Assembly (NCBI RefSeq): GCF_006538725.1
Contig: NZ_BJLQ01000004.1
Coordinates: 94,581 to 158,580 of the forward strand
DNA from: Cellulomonas gelida
Lineage (GTDB): Bacteria > Actinomycetota > Actinomycetes > Actinomycetales > Cellulomonadaceae
DNA length: 64,000 bases
Direction of reading: 5' to 3'
Below, piece by piece: positions 1 through 9,117 of the stretch. The notes under the pieces were generated by a model, which worked only from the letters and a program-made list of their open reading frames with translations, was not told the DNA's origin and made no database searches. Position numbers and translations under genes: made by a program. Position 1 is the stretch's first letter; every line of letters starts with the position of its first letter.

Positions 1-789
1 GAGGGCGGCCACGTGGTCGACACCGCGGTCCGCGAGCACCGCGCGCTGCAGCGCGACGCGGCGGAAGTGGTGGCCCTCGGTCGTCTTGACCGGGACGTGC
101 GGGCCCAGGTCGTACAGGTAGTTCATGACGTCCTCGGCCTGCTGCGCGCTGAGCGCGCCGAGGTCCACGCCGCGGCCCATCGGGACCAGCATGAACGCGC
201 TCCACGTCATCGCGCCCTGCGCCCGCACCAGGGCGGCGAGGTCCGGCAGCTCGTGCACGGTCCGGCTCGACATGGTCGAGTTGACCTGCACCTTCATCCC
301 GAGCTCGCGCGCCACCGCCCACGCCTCGACCGTCCGGTCGAACGTACCCGGGACGCGACGGAAGCCGTCGTGCACCGCGGCGGTCGCGCCGTCGAGCGAG
401 AGCGACATCGCGGTCACCCCGGCGTCCTGCAGCGCGACGAGTGCCGCACGGTCGAGCTTGTCGGTGCCGGACGGCGAGACCGCGACCGCGAGCCCCAGCG
501 CGCGACCGCGGCGGACCAGCTCAGTCAGGTCCTCGCGCTCGAAGCAGTCGCCCCCGGTGATGACGAAGATCGGCGCGGGCCGGCCGAACGACGCGACCTG
601 GCGCATGAGCTCGGTCGCCTCGTCGGTGTCGAGCTCGCGCGGGTCGCGCCGGGGTGCGGCCTCGGCGCGGCAGTGCACGCACGACAGCGCGCACGCGCGC
701 GTCGCCTCCCAGATCACGAGCAGCGGCCGGTCGGCCGGGTCGTGGCGGACGGTGCGGACGACGGGTCCGTGCGGGCGCATGGTGGGCAT
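1..789 (-). CDS. Radical SAM protein, 3' end outside window
   Basis: The first 263 codons of a radical SAM enzyme run off the left edge with no stop. The cluster-binding motif CALSCVHC (Cys33, Cys37, Cys40; CxxxCxxC) follows the stretch LLVIWEATRA, and a GGD motif (the SAM-binding GGE region) lies about 35 residues later. This arrangement resembles the radical SAM/SPASM proteins of the TIGR04053 type, some of which act in peptide or heme-related maturation; any SPASM domain would lie beyond the window, so the substrate is unknown. The ATG at 789 is used; ATG 780 and GTG 796 are also in frame or close. The gene is divergent from the membrane/EEP gene that starts at 859. Confidence 0.85.
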   Translation of the reverse strand, partial: MPTMRPHGPVVRTVRHDPADRPLLVIWEATRACALSCVHCRAEAAPRRDPRELDTDEATELMRQVASFGRPAPIFVITGGDCFEREDLTELVRRGRALGLAVAVSPSGTDKLDRAALVALQDAGVTAMSLSLDGATAAVHDGFRRVPGTFDRTVEAWAVARELGMKVQVNSTMSSRTVHELPDLAALVRAQGAMTWSAFMLVPMGRGVDLGALSAQQAEDVMNYLYDLGPHVPVKTTEGHHFRRVALQRAVLADRGVDHVAAL

Positions 790-846
790 GCTGCACCCCG
801 CGGGGCGCCGCGGCCCGGGACGTGCGTCCCTGGCCGCCCCGGCGCG

Positions 847-852
847 TAGCCT
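847..852 (+). promoter_or_regulatory. -10 box TAGCCT of a leaderless transcript
   Basis: TAGCCT ends 6 nt before the GTG at 859. With a normal -10 to +1 distance, transcription would begin at or next to the start codon. The same spacing recurs at many genes in this window. Confidence 0.6.
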
Positions 853-858
853 TCGGCC

Positions 859-2832
859 GTGACGATCAGCACCGACGACCGCGCCCCCGCCACGACGAGG
901 CCGCCCGACGACGGGACCCCGACGCGCGTCTGGCTGCTCGCGGCACTCGCCACCGCGACGCTCGAGCTCGTGCGCGCGAGCGGCCCGCTGCTCGACCACG
1001 CGTTCGCGTCGGGCGTGGTGACCGCGGGCGTCTCCGCGCTCGTGACCTACGGCGCGACGGGTGTCGTCGTCGCGGTGCTGCTGCTCGCGACCGGGGCGCG
1101 CGGCGGCGTGCCGTCGGGCCGCACGGTCGTCGTGGGCGCGGCCGTCCTCGCGGTGCTCCGGCTCGTCCTGCAGGGCCTCGACGGGGACGCGCGCTACTGG
1201 CTCGGCCTGGCCACCGTCGCGTGGGCGTGCGGCGTCCTGGTGCTCGCGGTCGCGTTCGTCGCCGGGCGGGTCCAGGGGCCGCGTCAGGCCGCGCTCGGGC
1301 TCGTGCTGGGTGCCGGGCTGTCGGTGGGTGTGCAGGTGCTCCTGGGCTCGTGGGACGCGCTGTGGCGCTCGTCGTGGGTGGGCTGGGCGGTCGCGCTGCT
1401 CGTGGCGCTCGCACCGCTCGCCGCGTTCCGCGTGGCCCGTCCCGGCACCGGGGCCGGCGAGCCCGCGACGGTCCGCCCGCGACGCCTGTGGGCGCTCGGG
1501 CTGTACGTGGGGCTCGCCGCGATGATCGGGGCGAACCCCGCGTTCCTGGCCTCGCAGTCGGGCGTCGCGCTCGGCTGGGCCGGGGTCGCGATCGTCGTCG
1601 CGACGGGGGCCGGCGGGTGGCTGCTGCTGCGTCCGGACCGGTGGTCGGGGTCCGTGCGCGTGGGTGCCGCGGTGCTGCTGGTCGGGGCCGTCGCGGCGGC
1701 GATGCTCACGACCGGGTGGGCGGCGCTCGCCGCGGTGGTCGTGCTCGACGTCGTCGTCGGGATCGTGCTGGTCGGGACGCTGTCGATCCGCCGGCCCGCG
1801 CCGCTCGGCACGTGGCGCGCCGCGGGAGCCGCGACGCTCGCGGGCCTGGGCGTGATCCTGCCCGTGCTCGTCTACATGATCGACTACGACGTCCCGCTGC
1901 CGGTCGACAACGCGATCGTGCCGATCCTCGCCGCGGTCGTCGTCGCGTCCACGGGGCTGCGCCACCGGGCACCCGGCGAGCCGGCGGAGCGGACGCCCGA
2001 CGAGCGCCAGCCCGCGCGCGTGCGCTCGGTGCGGCTGCTGCTCGTCCCCGCCGCGGCCCTCGCGCTCGTCGGCCTGGCGCCGTCCACGACGAGCACGCAC
2101 GGCTCGGACGTCCCGGACCGTGCCGCGGGTGACGAGCTCACCGTGGTCGGCTGGAACCTGCACTACGGGGTCTCGCCGCTCGGTGGCGTCGACCTCGAGG
2201 TCGTCGCCGCGACGATCGAGGCGGCCGACCCGGACGTCGTCCTGCTGCAGGAGGTCGAGCGTGGCTGGGTGTTCGGCGGCGGCGCGGACATGGCGACGTG
2301 GCTCGGGCACCGGCTCGGCATGACGGTCGAGTTCGCGCCCGCGGCCGACCACCAGTTCGGCAACGCGATCCTGGCCCGGTCGGCGCTGACCGACGTCGCG
2401 ATGCACCCGCTGCCGTACGGCGCGGGGCCGCAGGGGCGGTCGGCGCTGTCCGCGACCGTCACGACCGCCGCCGGCGAGCCCGTGCGCGTGACGAGCGTGC
2501 ACCTGCAGCACCGCGCGGAGAACACGCCCACGCGCCTCGACCAGCTCGACGCGCTGCTGGCCGCCGAGCCCGTGACGGGACCGTCGGTGCTGGCCGGCGA
2601 CCTCAACGCCGAGCCGGGCTGGCCCGAGATCACCCTGCTCGAGGACGCGGGCTGGGTCAGCGCGGTCGACGCCGTGGGCGACCCGGACGCCCTGACGTCG
2701 CCGTCGGTGGACCCCGAGCAGCGCATCGACTGGGTGTTCGGTCAGCAGGTGACGTTCACCCAGGCGACGGTCGTGACGGGCGTGACCGCGTCCGACCACC
2801 TTCCGGTGGTCGCGCACCTGACGCTCCCCTGA
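859..2832 (+). CDS. Polytopic membrane protein with C-terminal endonuclease/exonuclease/phosphatase (EEP) domain
   Basis: This 657-residue protein has about ten hydrophobic helices in residues 15-400, then a domain of the EEP superfamily from about 425 to the end. EEP landmarks are visible: the metal Asn in GWNLHYG, the metal Glu in LLQEVE, GDLNAEP and the catalytic SDHLPV near the C-terminus. Members of this fold hydrolyse phosphodiesters such as DNA, sphingomyelin or phosphoinositides. Fusion to a membrane domain suggests a lipid or envelope substrate, but the substrate cannot be read from the sequence. The GTG start follows a TAGCCT box by 6 nt and there is no Shine-Dalgarno, so a leaderless mRNA is likely. 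The gene is monocistronic; its 3' neighbour is convergent. Confidence 0.88.
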   Translation: MTISTDDRAPATTRPPDDGTPTRVWLLAALATATLELVRASGPLLDHAFASGVVTAGVSALVTYGATGVVVAVLLLATGARGGVPSGRTVVVGAAVLAVLRLVLQGLDGDARYWLGLATVAWACGVLVLAVAFVAGRVQGPRQAALGLVLGAGLSVGVQVLLGSWDALWRSSWVGWAVALLVALAPLAAFRVARPGTGAGEPATVRPRRLWALGLYVGLAAMIGANPAFLASQSGVALGWAGVAIVVATGAGGWLLLRPDRWSGSVRVGAAVLLVGAVAAAMLTTGWAALAAVVVLDVVVGIVLVGTLSIRRPAPLGTWRAAGAATLAGLGVILPVLVYMIDYDVPLPVDNAIVPILAAVVVASTGLRHRAPGEPAERTPDERQPARVRSVRLLLVPAAALALVGLAPSTTSTHGSDVPDRAAGDELTVVGWNLHYGVSPLGGVDLEVVAATIEAADPDVVLLQEVERGWVFGGGADMATWLGHRLGMTVEFAPAADHQFGNAILARSALTDVAMHPLPYGAGPQGRSALSATVTTAAGEPVRVTSVHLQHRAENTPTRLDQLDALLAAEPVTGPSVLAGDLNAEPGWPEITLLEDAGWVSAVDAVGDPDALTSPSVDPEQRIDWVFGQQVTFTQATVVTGVTASDHLPVVAHLTLP

Positions 2833-2876
2833 CCGCAGGCACCCGCGGGTCCGTCGTGGTCGGCCCCGCGGGCCGG

Positions 2877-4313
2877 TCAGTCGGCCGCGGGGTGGTGCAG
2901 GGTCCGGGCGACCTCGGCGAGCGAGCCGGACATCGACGGGTAGACCGTGATGACCTCGGCGATCTGGTCGACCGAGAGCCGGTGCGTGATCGCGAGCGCG
3001 AGCGGGAACACCGACTCCGACGCGCGCGGCCCGACGAGCACCGCGCCCAGGACCGTGCCCGCGCCGGGGCTCGCGAAGATCTTGACGAACCCCTCCCGCA
3101 CGCCGAGCATCTTGGCGCGCGGGTTACGCGTGATCGGCAGCGTGCTGACCTCGTAGGGCAGACCCTCGTCGGCCAGGCGCTTCTCGGAGAAGCCGACCGT
3201 CGCGATCTCGGGTGCGGTGAAGATGTTCGCCGCGACCGCGCGCAGCGACAGCGGCGTGACCGCGTCCCCGAGCGCGTGGGACATCGCGATGCGGCCCTGC
3301 GTCGCGGCGACCGACGCGAGCGGCAGGACGCCCGTGACGTCGCCGGCCGCGTACACGCCGCGCGCGCTGGTCCGCGAGACCTTGTCGACCTCGATGTGCC
3401 CCGACGGCGACAGGCGCACGCCGGCCTCCTCGAGCCCGAGCCCGCTCGTCGTCGGGATGGACCCGACGGCGAACAGCACGTGCGAGCCCTCGACCTCACG
3501 ACCGTCGGCCAGCGTCACGACGACCCCGTCGGCGGTACGCCGCGCGCCGGCCGCGCGCGAGCGAGACAGCACCGTCATGCCGCGGCGCTTGAACACGTCC
3601 TCGATGAGCTCGGCGGCGTCGACGTCCTCGCCCGGCAGCACGCGGTCACGCGACGAGACCAGCGTGACGTCGGCGCCGAGCGAGGTGTACGCGCCCGCGA
3701 ACTCGGCGCCGGTCACGCCCGACCCCACGACGATGAGCTTGTCGGGCAGCGCCGGCAGGTCGTAGAGCTGCGTCCACGTGAGGATGCGCTCGCCGTCCGG
3801 CCGCGCCTCGGGCAGCTCGCGCGGGCGCGCACCGGTCGCGACGAGCACCACGTCGGCCTCGAGGGTGCGCTCGGGGGCGCCGTCGGTCGAGGTCACCACC
3901 ACGCGCTGCGGGCCGTCGAGCCGGCCGTGCCCGAGCACGACGTGCACGCCCTCCTTCTCGAGCCGCGCCCGGATGTCCGCGGACTGCGCGGCGGCGAGCG
4001 CCTTGACGCGCGTGTTCACGGCGGCGAGGTCGATGTGGTGGCGGTGGTCCGCGCCGAACCCGCTGCGGATGCCGAGCTCGGGCGCACGGTCGGCGATCGT
4101 CATCCACTCGGCGGTGGCGATGAGCGTCTTGGAGGGCACGACGTCCGTGAGCACCGCGGCGCCGCCGAGCCCCTGGGTCTCCACGACGGTCACGTCGGCG
4201 CCGAGCCGCCGCGCGACCAGCGCAGCCTCGTACCCGCCGGGCCCGCCCCCGACGACGACGACACGGGTCTCGGGCAGGGCGGGGGTGCCGGGAGGTGTGC
4301 TCACGACCTGCAT
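2877..4313 (-). CDS. lpdA: LpdA-type NAD(P)H:quinone reductase (flavoprotein disulfide reductase family) lacking redox cysteines
   Basis: The 478-residue flavoprotein has an FAD-binding GGGPGG motif (residues 22-27), a second dinucleotide motif (VGSGVTGAEFAGAY), the FAD-closing AAGDVTG and a C-terminal dimerisation domain. It resembles dihydrolipoamide dehydrogenase, but the CxxxxC redox disulfide is absent: GGAAVLTDVVPSK (50-62) has Ala53 and Val58 where the two cysteines belong. It therefore cannot act as a lipoamide dehydrogenase. The closest known type is mycobacterial LpdA (Rv3303c), an NAD(P)H quinone reductase that, as I recall, keeps one of the two cysteines. The start is ATG 4313; GTG 4304 is an alternative. 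It is divergent from punA. Confidence 0.9.
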   Translation of the reverse strand: MQVVSTPPGTPALPETRVVVVGGGPGGYEAALVARRLGADVTVVETQGLGGAAVLTDVVPSKTLIATAEWMTIADRAPELGIRSGFGADHRHHIDLAAVNTRVKALAAAQSADIRARLEKEGVHVVLGHGRLDGPQRVVVTSTDGAPERTLEADVVLVATGARPRELPEARPDGERILTWTQLYDLPALPDKLIVVGSGVTGAEFAGAYTSLGADVTLVSSRDRVLPGEDVDAAELIEDVFKRRGMTVLSRSRAAGARRTADGVVVTLADGREVEGSHVLFAVGSIPTTSGLGLEEAGVRLSPSGHIEVDKVSRTSARGVYAAGDVTGVLPLASVAATQGRIAMSHALGDAVTPLSLRAVAANIFTAPEIATVGFSEKRLADEGLPYEVSTLPITRNPRAKMLGVREGFVKIFASPGAGTVLGAVLVGPRASESVFPLALAITHRLSVDQIAEVITVYPSMSGSLAEVARTLHHPAAD

Positions 4314-4352
4314 TCTGCCGTCTGGCGGACTGCTGCTCCCGTCGGGCCCGGC

Positions 4353-4358
4353 TAACCT
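4353..4358 (+). promoter_or_regulatory. -10 box TAACCT of punA, leaderless
   Basis: TAACCT is followed by exactly 7 nt and then the ATG of the purine nucleoside phosphorylase. No Shine-Dalgarno is present. Confidence 0.65.
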
Positions 4359-4365
4359 GCGAGTC

Positions 4366-5196
4366 ATGAGCGACGACCTCGACCTCGACGACCCGACGAC
4401 CGATCCGTTCGAGGTGGCCCGTGCGGCCGCCGCGTACCTGGCGCAGGCCACGGGGGTGACGCAGCACGACGTGGCGCTCGTCCTCGGCTCAGGCTGGGGC
4501 GGCGCGGCGGACCTCCTGGGCGAGACCGTCGCCGAGGTCGCGAGCACCGACGTCCCCGGCTTCTCGGCGGCGGCCGTGCACGGCCACGTCGGGACCATCC
4601 GCTCGGTCCGCATCGGGGAGACCGGCAAGCACGCGATGGTCCTCGGCTCGCGCACCCACCTCTACGAGGGCAAGGGCGTGCGTCGTGTCGTGCACGGCAT
4701 GCGGACCGCGGCCGCGGCCGGTGCCTCGGTCGTCGTCCTGACGAACGGCTGCGGCGGGCTGAACCCCGCGTGGGGCCCGGGCACGCCCGTGCTCATCAGC
4801 GACCACATCAACCTCACCGCGACCTCGCCGCTCGAGGGCGCGACGTTCGTCGACCTCACGGACCTGTACTCCGCGCGCCTGCGGACGCTCGCTCGTGAGG
4901 TCGACGCGACCCTCGACGAGGGCGTGTACGTCCAGTTCCGCGGGCCGCACTACGAGACCCCCGCGGAGGTGCGGATGGCCGGGCGCATCGGCGGTGACCT
5001 GGTCGGCATGTCGACGACGCTCGAGGCGATCGCCGCGCGCCAGGCCGGCATGGAGGTCCTCGGCATCTCCCTGGTCACCAACCTGGCGGCGGGCATCAGC
5101 CCGGTGCCGCTGTCGCACGCGGAGGTGCTCGAGGCCGGGCAGGCCGCCGGACCGCGCATCAGTGCCCTGCTCGCGGACATCATCCGGCGCGTGTGA
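4366..5196 (+). CDS. punA: Purine-nucleoside phosphorylase (trimeric class)
   Basis: The 276-residue enzyme catalyses phosphorolysis of purine (deoxy)ribonucleosides to free base and (deoxy)ribose-1-phosphate in the cytosol. It has the trimeric-class pattern: phosphate loop VLGSGWGG near residue 37, VHGHVG, TNGCGGLNPAW, and the substrate-binding stretch FRGPHYETPAE followed by GMSTTLEAIAARQAG and SLVTNLAAG. Length fits the family. The ATG at 4366 lies 7 nt after a TAACCT box. It is followed by a hairpin and then the PGM2-like mutase, and faces the deoxynucleoside operon on the other strand, which places it in nucleoside salvage. Confidence 0.95.
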   Translation: MSDDLDLDDPTTDPFEVARAAAAYLAQATGVTQHDVALVLGSGWGGAADLLGETVAEVASTDVPGFSAAAVHGHVGTIRSVRIGETGKHAMVLGSRTHLYEGKGVRRVVHGMRTAAAAGASVVVLTNGCGGLNPAWGPGTPVLISDHINLTATSPLEGATFVDLTDLYSARLRTLAREVDATLDEGVYVQFRGPHYETPAEVRMAGRIGGDLVGMSTTLEAIAARQAGMEVLGISLVTNLAAGISPVPLSHAEVLEAGQAAGPRISALLADIIRRV

Positions 5197-5224
5197 CCCG
5201 CCGCTGAGCCGCTCGTAACCTGCG

Positions 5225-5265
5225 GGGCGGCGCACGGGCCGGGACGTTCGGTTCGTGCGTCGCCC
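5225..5265 (+). terminator. Hairpin after punA
   Basis: GGGCGGCGCACG (5225-5236) pairs with CGTGCGTCGCCC (5254-5265), a 12-bp stem with one G-T wobble and a 17-nt loop. No U-tract follows. It sits just before the leaderless promoter of the next gene. Confidence 0.5.
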
Positions 5266-5275
5266 TACCGGTCAG

Positions 5276-5281
5276 TACCTT
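5276..5281 (+). promoter_or_regulatory. -10 box TACCTT of the PGM2-like gene, leaderless
   Basis: TACCTT ends 6 nt before the ATG at 5288 and lies 10 nt after the punA hairpin. The mutase therefore probably has its own promoter. Confidence 0.55.
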
Positions 5282-5287
5282 GGGGCC

Positions 5288-7144
5288 ATGAGCCGCGACG
5301 AGCCGTGGGAGGACCTGCGAGCGCAGGTCGAGGCGTGGATCGACGACGACCCGGACCCGCAGACGGCCGACGAGCTCCGCGAGCTCGTGCGGGTCGCGGA
5401 CGAACGGCCGCCCGGCCTCGTCAGCGGTGTCGCGCCCGACCCCGAGCAGGACGCCGTGCTGCGCGCGGCGGCGATCGCGCGCGCCGAGCTCGCCGATCGC
5501 TTCCAGGGTCTGCTGCAGTTCGGTACCGCGGGCCTGCGCGGTGCGATCGCGGGCGGCCCGCACCGCATGAACCGTGCCGTGGTGATCCGTGCGGCCGCGG
5601 GCCTGGCCGACTACCTGCTGGGCGAGCTCGACGGGCTCACGCCGCGCCCGCGCGTCGTCGTCGGCTACGACGCTCGGCACAACTCGCACGCGTTCGCGCT
5701 CGACACCGCGGCCGTGCTGACGGCCGTCGGGATCGAGGTGCTGCTGCTCCCCCGCCCGCTGCCCACACCGCTGCTCGCGTTCAGCGTGCTGCGCTTCGAG
5801 GCGGACGCGGGCGTCATGGTCACCGCGTCGCACAACCCCCCGCAGGACAACGGCTACAAGGTCTACCTCGGCGGGCGCGTCGTGACCGACGGCGGCCAGG
5901 GCGCGCAGATCGTGCCGCCCGCCGACGCGGCCATCGCGGCGGAGATCGCGCGCGTGCCCTCGGTCGCGTCCGTGCCGCGCGCGGACCACGGCTGGACCGT
6001 GCTGGGCGAGGACGTCGTGGACGCGTACGTCGAGGCGACGCTCGCGCTCGCCGACCCGACCGCCCGGTTCGCCGCCGCCGACCTCTCGATCGTCCTGACG
6101 CCGCTGCACGGCGTGGGCGGCGCGGTCGCGGAGCGCGTGCTGCGCGCCGCGGGCTTCACCGACCTGCTCGTCGTCCCCGAGCAGGAGGCGCCCGACCCCG
6201 ACTTCCCCTCGGTCGCGTTCCCGAACCCCGAGGAGCCCGGCGCGATCGACCTCGCCCTGGGTCTCGCGTCCGACCGCGGCGCGGACCTCGTCATCGCGCT
6301 CGACCCGGACGCGGACCGGTGCGCGGTCGCCGTCCGCGACCCGCGTGCCCGCGCCTACCGCGGCCCGGACACCGCCGGCGCCGAGGGCTGGCGCATGCTG
6401 CACGGCGACGAGACCGGCGCGCTGCTCGGCCAGGTCGCCGCCGAGCGGATCCGCGACGACCTCGGTCCCGTCGACCCGGAGGCCACGTTCGCGAGCTCGA
6501 TCGTCTCCTCGCGCCAGCTCGCGGAGATCGCGGCGGCAGCGGGGGTGCGGCACGTGCAGACGCTCACCGGCTTCAAGTGGCTCTCACGCGTGGACGGTCT
6601 GGTCTACGCCTACGAGGAGGCGCTCGGCTACTGCGTGGCGCCGGGCAACGTGCGCGACAAGGACGGCATCTCCGCCGCGCTCCTGGTCGCAGGCCTCGCG
6701 GCGCGCCTCAAGGCCGGCGGCAGCACGCTGATCGACGCGCTCGACGACCTCGCGCGCACGCACGGCCTCTACCTCACGGGCCAGGTCTCGGCGCGGTACG
6801 ACGACCTCGCGCAGATCCCCGCGACCGTCGGGCGGCTGCGCGAGCACCCGCCGACCACGCTCGCGGGCGCGTCCGTGACGCGCGTCGTCGACCTCGCGCG
6901 GGGCACCGAGGAGGAGCGCGGCGGCCTGCCGCCCACCGAAGGGCTGCGGCTCGACGCCGCCGACGGCACGCGCGTCATCGTGCGCCCCTCGGGCACCGAG
7001 CCGAAGGTCAAGTGCTACCTCGAGGTCGTCGAGCCGGTCCTGCCCGACGCCGACGACGAGGCCGTGGGCGTCGCGCGGCGCCAGGCCCGCGCCCGGCTGG
7101 ACGCGGTCGCCGCCGACATGCGCGCGGCGCTCGGCATCGTCTGA
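5288..7144 (+). CDS. Phosphohexomutase/phosphopentomutase, PGM2-like
   Basis: The 618-residue enzyme belongs to the alpha-D-phosphohexomutases. It has the phosphoserine loop TASHNPPQDNGYKVY (Ser near residue 180), the metal loop DPDADRCAV (about 338-346), a sugar-binding EEALGY and the C-terminal phosphate motif RPSGTEPKVK (about 566). Its length and the NPPQDNGYKVY variant match the PGM2/PmmB group (Rv3308 in M. tuberculosis), members of which convert ribose- and deoxyribose-1-phosphate to the 5-phosphates. No DeoB phosphopentomutase is present in this module, so this gene probably fills that step (inference). It lies between punA and the convergent deoC. The start is ATG 5288. Confidence 0.92.
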   Translation: MSRDEPWEDLRAQVEAWIDDDPDPQTADELRELVRVADERPPGLVSGVAPDPEQDAVLRAAAIARAELADRFQGLLQFGTAGLRGAIAGGPHRMNRAVVIRAAAGLADYLLGELDGLTPRPRVVVGYDARHNSHAFALDTAAVLTAVGIEVLLLPRPLPTPLLAFSVLRFEADAGVMVTASHNPPQDNGYKVYLGGRVVTDGGQGAQIVPPADAAIAAEIARVPSVASVPRADHGWTVLGEDVVDAYVEATLALADPTARFAAADLSIVLTPLHGVGGAVAERVLRAAGFTDLLVVPEQEAPDPDFPSVAFPNPEEPGAIDLALGLASDRGADLVIALDPDADRCAVAVRDPRARAYRGPDTAGAEGWRMLHGDETGALLGQVAAERIRDDLGPVDPEATFASSIVSSRQLAEIAAAAGVRHVQTLTGFKWLSRVDGLVYAYEEALGYCVAPGNVRDKDGISAALLVAGLAARLKAGGSTLIDALDDLARTHGLYLTGQVSARYDDLAQIPATVGRLREHPPTTLAGASVTRVVDLARGTEEERGGLPPTEGLRLDAADGTRVIVRPSGTEPKVKCYLEVVEPVLPDADDEAVGVARRQARARLDAVAADMRAALGIV

Positions 7145-7157
7145 GGGCCGGACGCGC

Positions 7158-7194
7158 GAGGGCCACGACGACACCGTTCGTCGTCGCGGCCCTC
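7158..7194. terminator. Bidirectional hairpin between convergent genes
   Basis: GAGGGCCACGACGAC (7158-7172) pairs with GTCGTCGCGGCCCTC (7180-7194), 14 of 15 bp, with a 7-nt loop. It lies between the stop of the PGM2-like gene and the stop of deoC and can serve both strands. Confidence 0.65.
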
Positions 7195-7225
7195 GCGGTC
7201 GCTCAGCAGGGCTCAGCAGCGGGGC

Positions 7226-7912
7226 TCAGTAGCCCGCGTCGGCCTCCAGGCCCCCGACGACCTTCGCCGTGCCCGACAGCCCGAGCCGCGTGGCCCCGGC
7301 CTCGACCATCGCGAGCGCGTCGGCCGCCGTCCGGACACCGCCCGAGGCCTTGACCCCGAGGCGACCACCCACGGTCTGCGCCATGAGCCGCACCGCGTGC
7401 ACGGTCGCTCCGCCCGTGGGGTGGAAGCCGGTCGAGGTCTTGACGAAGTCGGCGCCCGCCGCCTCGGCGGCCTGGCAGGCCCGCACGATCTCGTCGTCGG
7501 TCAGCGCCGCGGACTCGATGATGACCTTGAGCACCGTGGGGGCGGGCACGGCGGCGCGCACGGCGGCGATGTCGGCCTGCACGTCGTCGAACCGGCCCTC
7601 CTTGGCCGCACCCACGTCGATCACCATGTCGACCTCGTCGGCGCCGTCCGCGACCGACCGGGCCGCCTCGGCCGCCTTGATCTCGCTGTGGTGCTTGCCC
7701 GAGGGGAACCCGCACACGGTCGCGACCTTGAGGCCCGGCACCGACGAGACGTCCACCGGCAGGAACGAGGGCGAGATGCAGATCGAGTAGACGCCCAGCG
7801 TGCCGGCCTCCGCGACGAGCGCGTCGATGTCGGCGCGGGTCGCCTCGGGCTTGAGCAGCGTGTGGTCGACGAGCTGCGCGAGCGCGGCGGCGTCCAACGG
7901 TTCGTGGGTCAT
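7226..7912 (-). CDS. deoC: Deoxyribose-phosphate aldolase
   Basis: The 228-residue class I aldolase cleaves 2-deoxyribose-5-phosphate to glyceraldehyde-3-phosphate and acetaldehyde. Landmarks: [10 protein letters not shown] at the N-terminus, KVIIES, the Schiff-base lysine in [15 protein letters not shown] and the second lysine in VKASGGVRT. It is the last gene of the minus-strand nucleoside operon. Its ATG overlaps the add stop codon (ATGA at 7909-7912), so translation is probably coupled. Confidence 0.96.
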   Translation of the reverse strand: MTHEPLDAAALAQLVDHTLLKPEATRADIDALVAEAGTLGVYSICISPSFLPVDVSSVPGLKVATVCGFPSGKHHSEIKAAEAARSVADGADEVDMVIDVGAAKEGRFDDVQADIAAVRAAVPAPTVLKVIIESAALTDDEIVRACQAAEAAGADFVKTSTGFHPTGGATVHAVRLMAQTVGGRLGVKASGGVRTAADALAMVEAGATRLGLSGTAKVVGGLEADAGY

Positions 7913-9117
7913 GCGCGGTGCCTTCCTCCCCGGGCCGCGGCGTACGCAGGCCGGATCACGGTGTCGATCAGGGCGGCGCGCTCGTCGTCGTGGACGAACG
8001 CGTGAGCGGCCGCGGTGACGGCCACGTCTTCGAGGTCGTGCAACGTCCAGCCCGCCTGCTCGACGAGGAGCGCGAGCTCGCGTCCGAGCGACGTGCCGGA
8101 CTGCAGCCGGTTGTCGGTGTTGACGGTCACCGCGAAGCCGAGCTCGTGCAGGCGCGTCACGGGGTGCTCCGCGATCGACGGCGCTCCGCCGGTCTGCACG
8201 TTCGACGACGGGCAGACCTCGAGCGCGAGCCGACGGTCGCGGACCCAGTGCGCGAGCAGGCCCAGCCGGTCGCCGAGCTCGTCGACGCCCACGTCGTCCG
8301 CCAGGCGCACGCCGTGCCCCAGGCGCAGCGCGCCCTGCGCGACCGCGTCCGCGACCGAGTCGGTGCCTGCGGCCTCACCCGCGTGCAACGTGCACGGGAA
8401 GTGCGCGTGGCGCAGCGCGTCGAACACCTCGGGGTGCGCCGACGGCGGGTACCCGTCCTCCGGCCCCGCGAGGTCGAACGCGACGACGCCTGCGTCACGG
8501 TTGGCGACCGCCAGCTCGGCGACCTCCTGCCACCGGTCCAGGTGGCGCATCGCGCACAGGATGGCCAGGACGCGGATCGGGTGACCGTCGGCGCGCGCCC
8601 GCGCGACGCCCTCGTCGAACCCCGCGCGCACCGCGTCGACGACCTCCTGCAGCGTCAGCCCTTGCTCGACGTGCTGCTCGGGCGCGAACCGGATCTCGGC
8701 GTAGACCACGCCGTCGGCTGCCAGGTCGAGCACGGCCTCGCGCGCGACCCGCTGCAGCGCGGGCGCCGTCTGCAGCACCGTGACCGTGTGGACGAAGGTC
8801 TCGAGGTAGCGCTCGAGCGAGCCCGTCGACGCGGCCTCGACGAACCAGCGGCCGAGCTCGTCGGCGTCGGTCGTGGGCAGCTCGTGCCCGATCTCGGCCG
8901 CGAGCTCGACGATGGTCGCGGGCCGCAGGCCGCCGTCGAGGTGGTCGTGCAGCAGCACCTTGGGCAGCGACGGGATCAGCGCGACGAGCGCCTCGACCGA
9001 CCCGGTGTCGTCGGGTTCCTGGGCGTCGGAGGTCTGCTCGTCGGCGACACTCTCGGCGACCTCGTCGGTGCCGACGGGCTCGGTGCTCGCCGGGCTGCTC
9101 TCGTCGTTCGTGCTCAC
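7909..9117 (-). CDS. add: Adenosine deaminase
   Basis: The 402-residue zinc enzyme converts (deoxy)adenosine to (deoxy)inosine. It carries the metal motif LLHDHLDGG, the catalytic [20 protein letters not shown] and the NTDNR loop (TDDP in many homologues). The first 45 or so residues are a non-conserved tail rich in Asp, Glu, Ser and Thr, longer than in typical family members. The GTG start overlaps the stop of the 72-aa acidic gene (GTGA), and the stop overlaps deoC. It acts before PunA in purine deoxynucleoside breakdown. Confidence 0.95.
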   Translation of the reverse strand: MSTNDESSPASTEPVGTDEVAESVADEQTSDAQEPDDTGSVEALVALIPSLPKVLLHDHLDGGLRPATIVELAAEIGHELPTTDADELGRWFVEAASTGSLERYLETFVHTVTVLQTAPALQRVAREAVLDLAADGVVYAEIRFAPEQHVEQGLTLQEVVDAVRAGFDEGVARARADGHPIRVLAILCAMRHLDRWQEVAELAVANRDAGVVAFDLAGPEDGYPPSAHPEVFDALRHAHFPCTLHAGEAAGTDSVADAVAQGALRLGHGVRLADDVGVDELGDRLGLLAHWVRDRRLALEVCPSSNVQTGGAPSIAEHPVTRLHELGFAVTVNTDNRLQSGTSLGRELALLVEQAGWTLHDLEDVAVTAAAHAFVHDDERAALIDTVIRPAYAAARGGRHRA

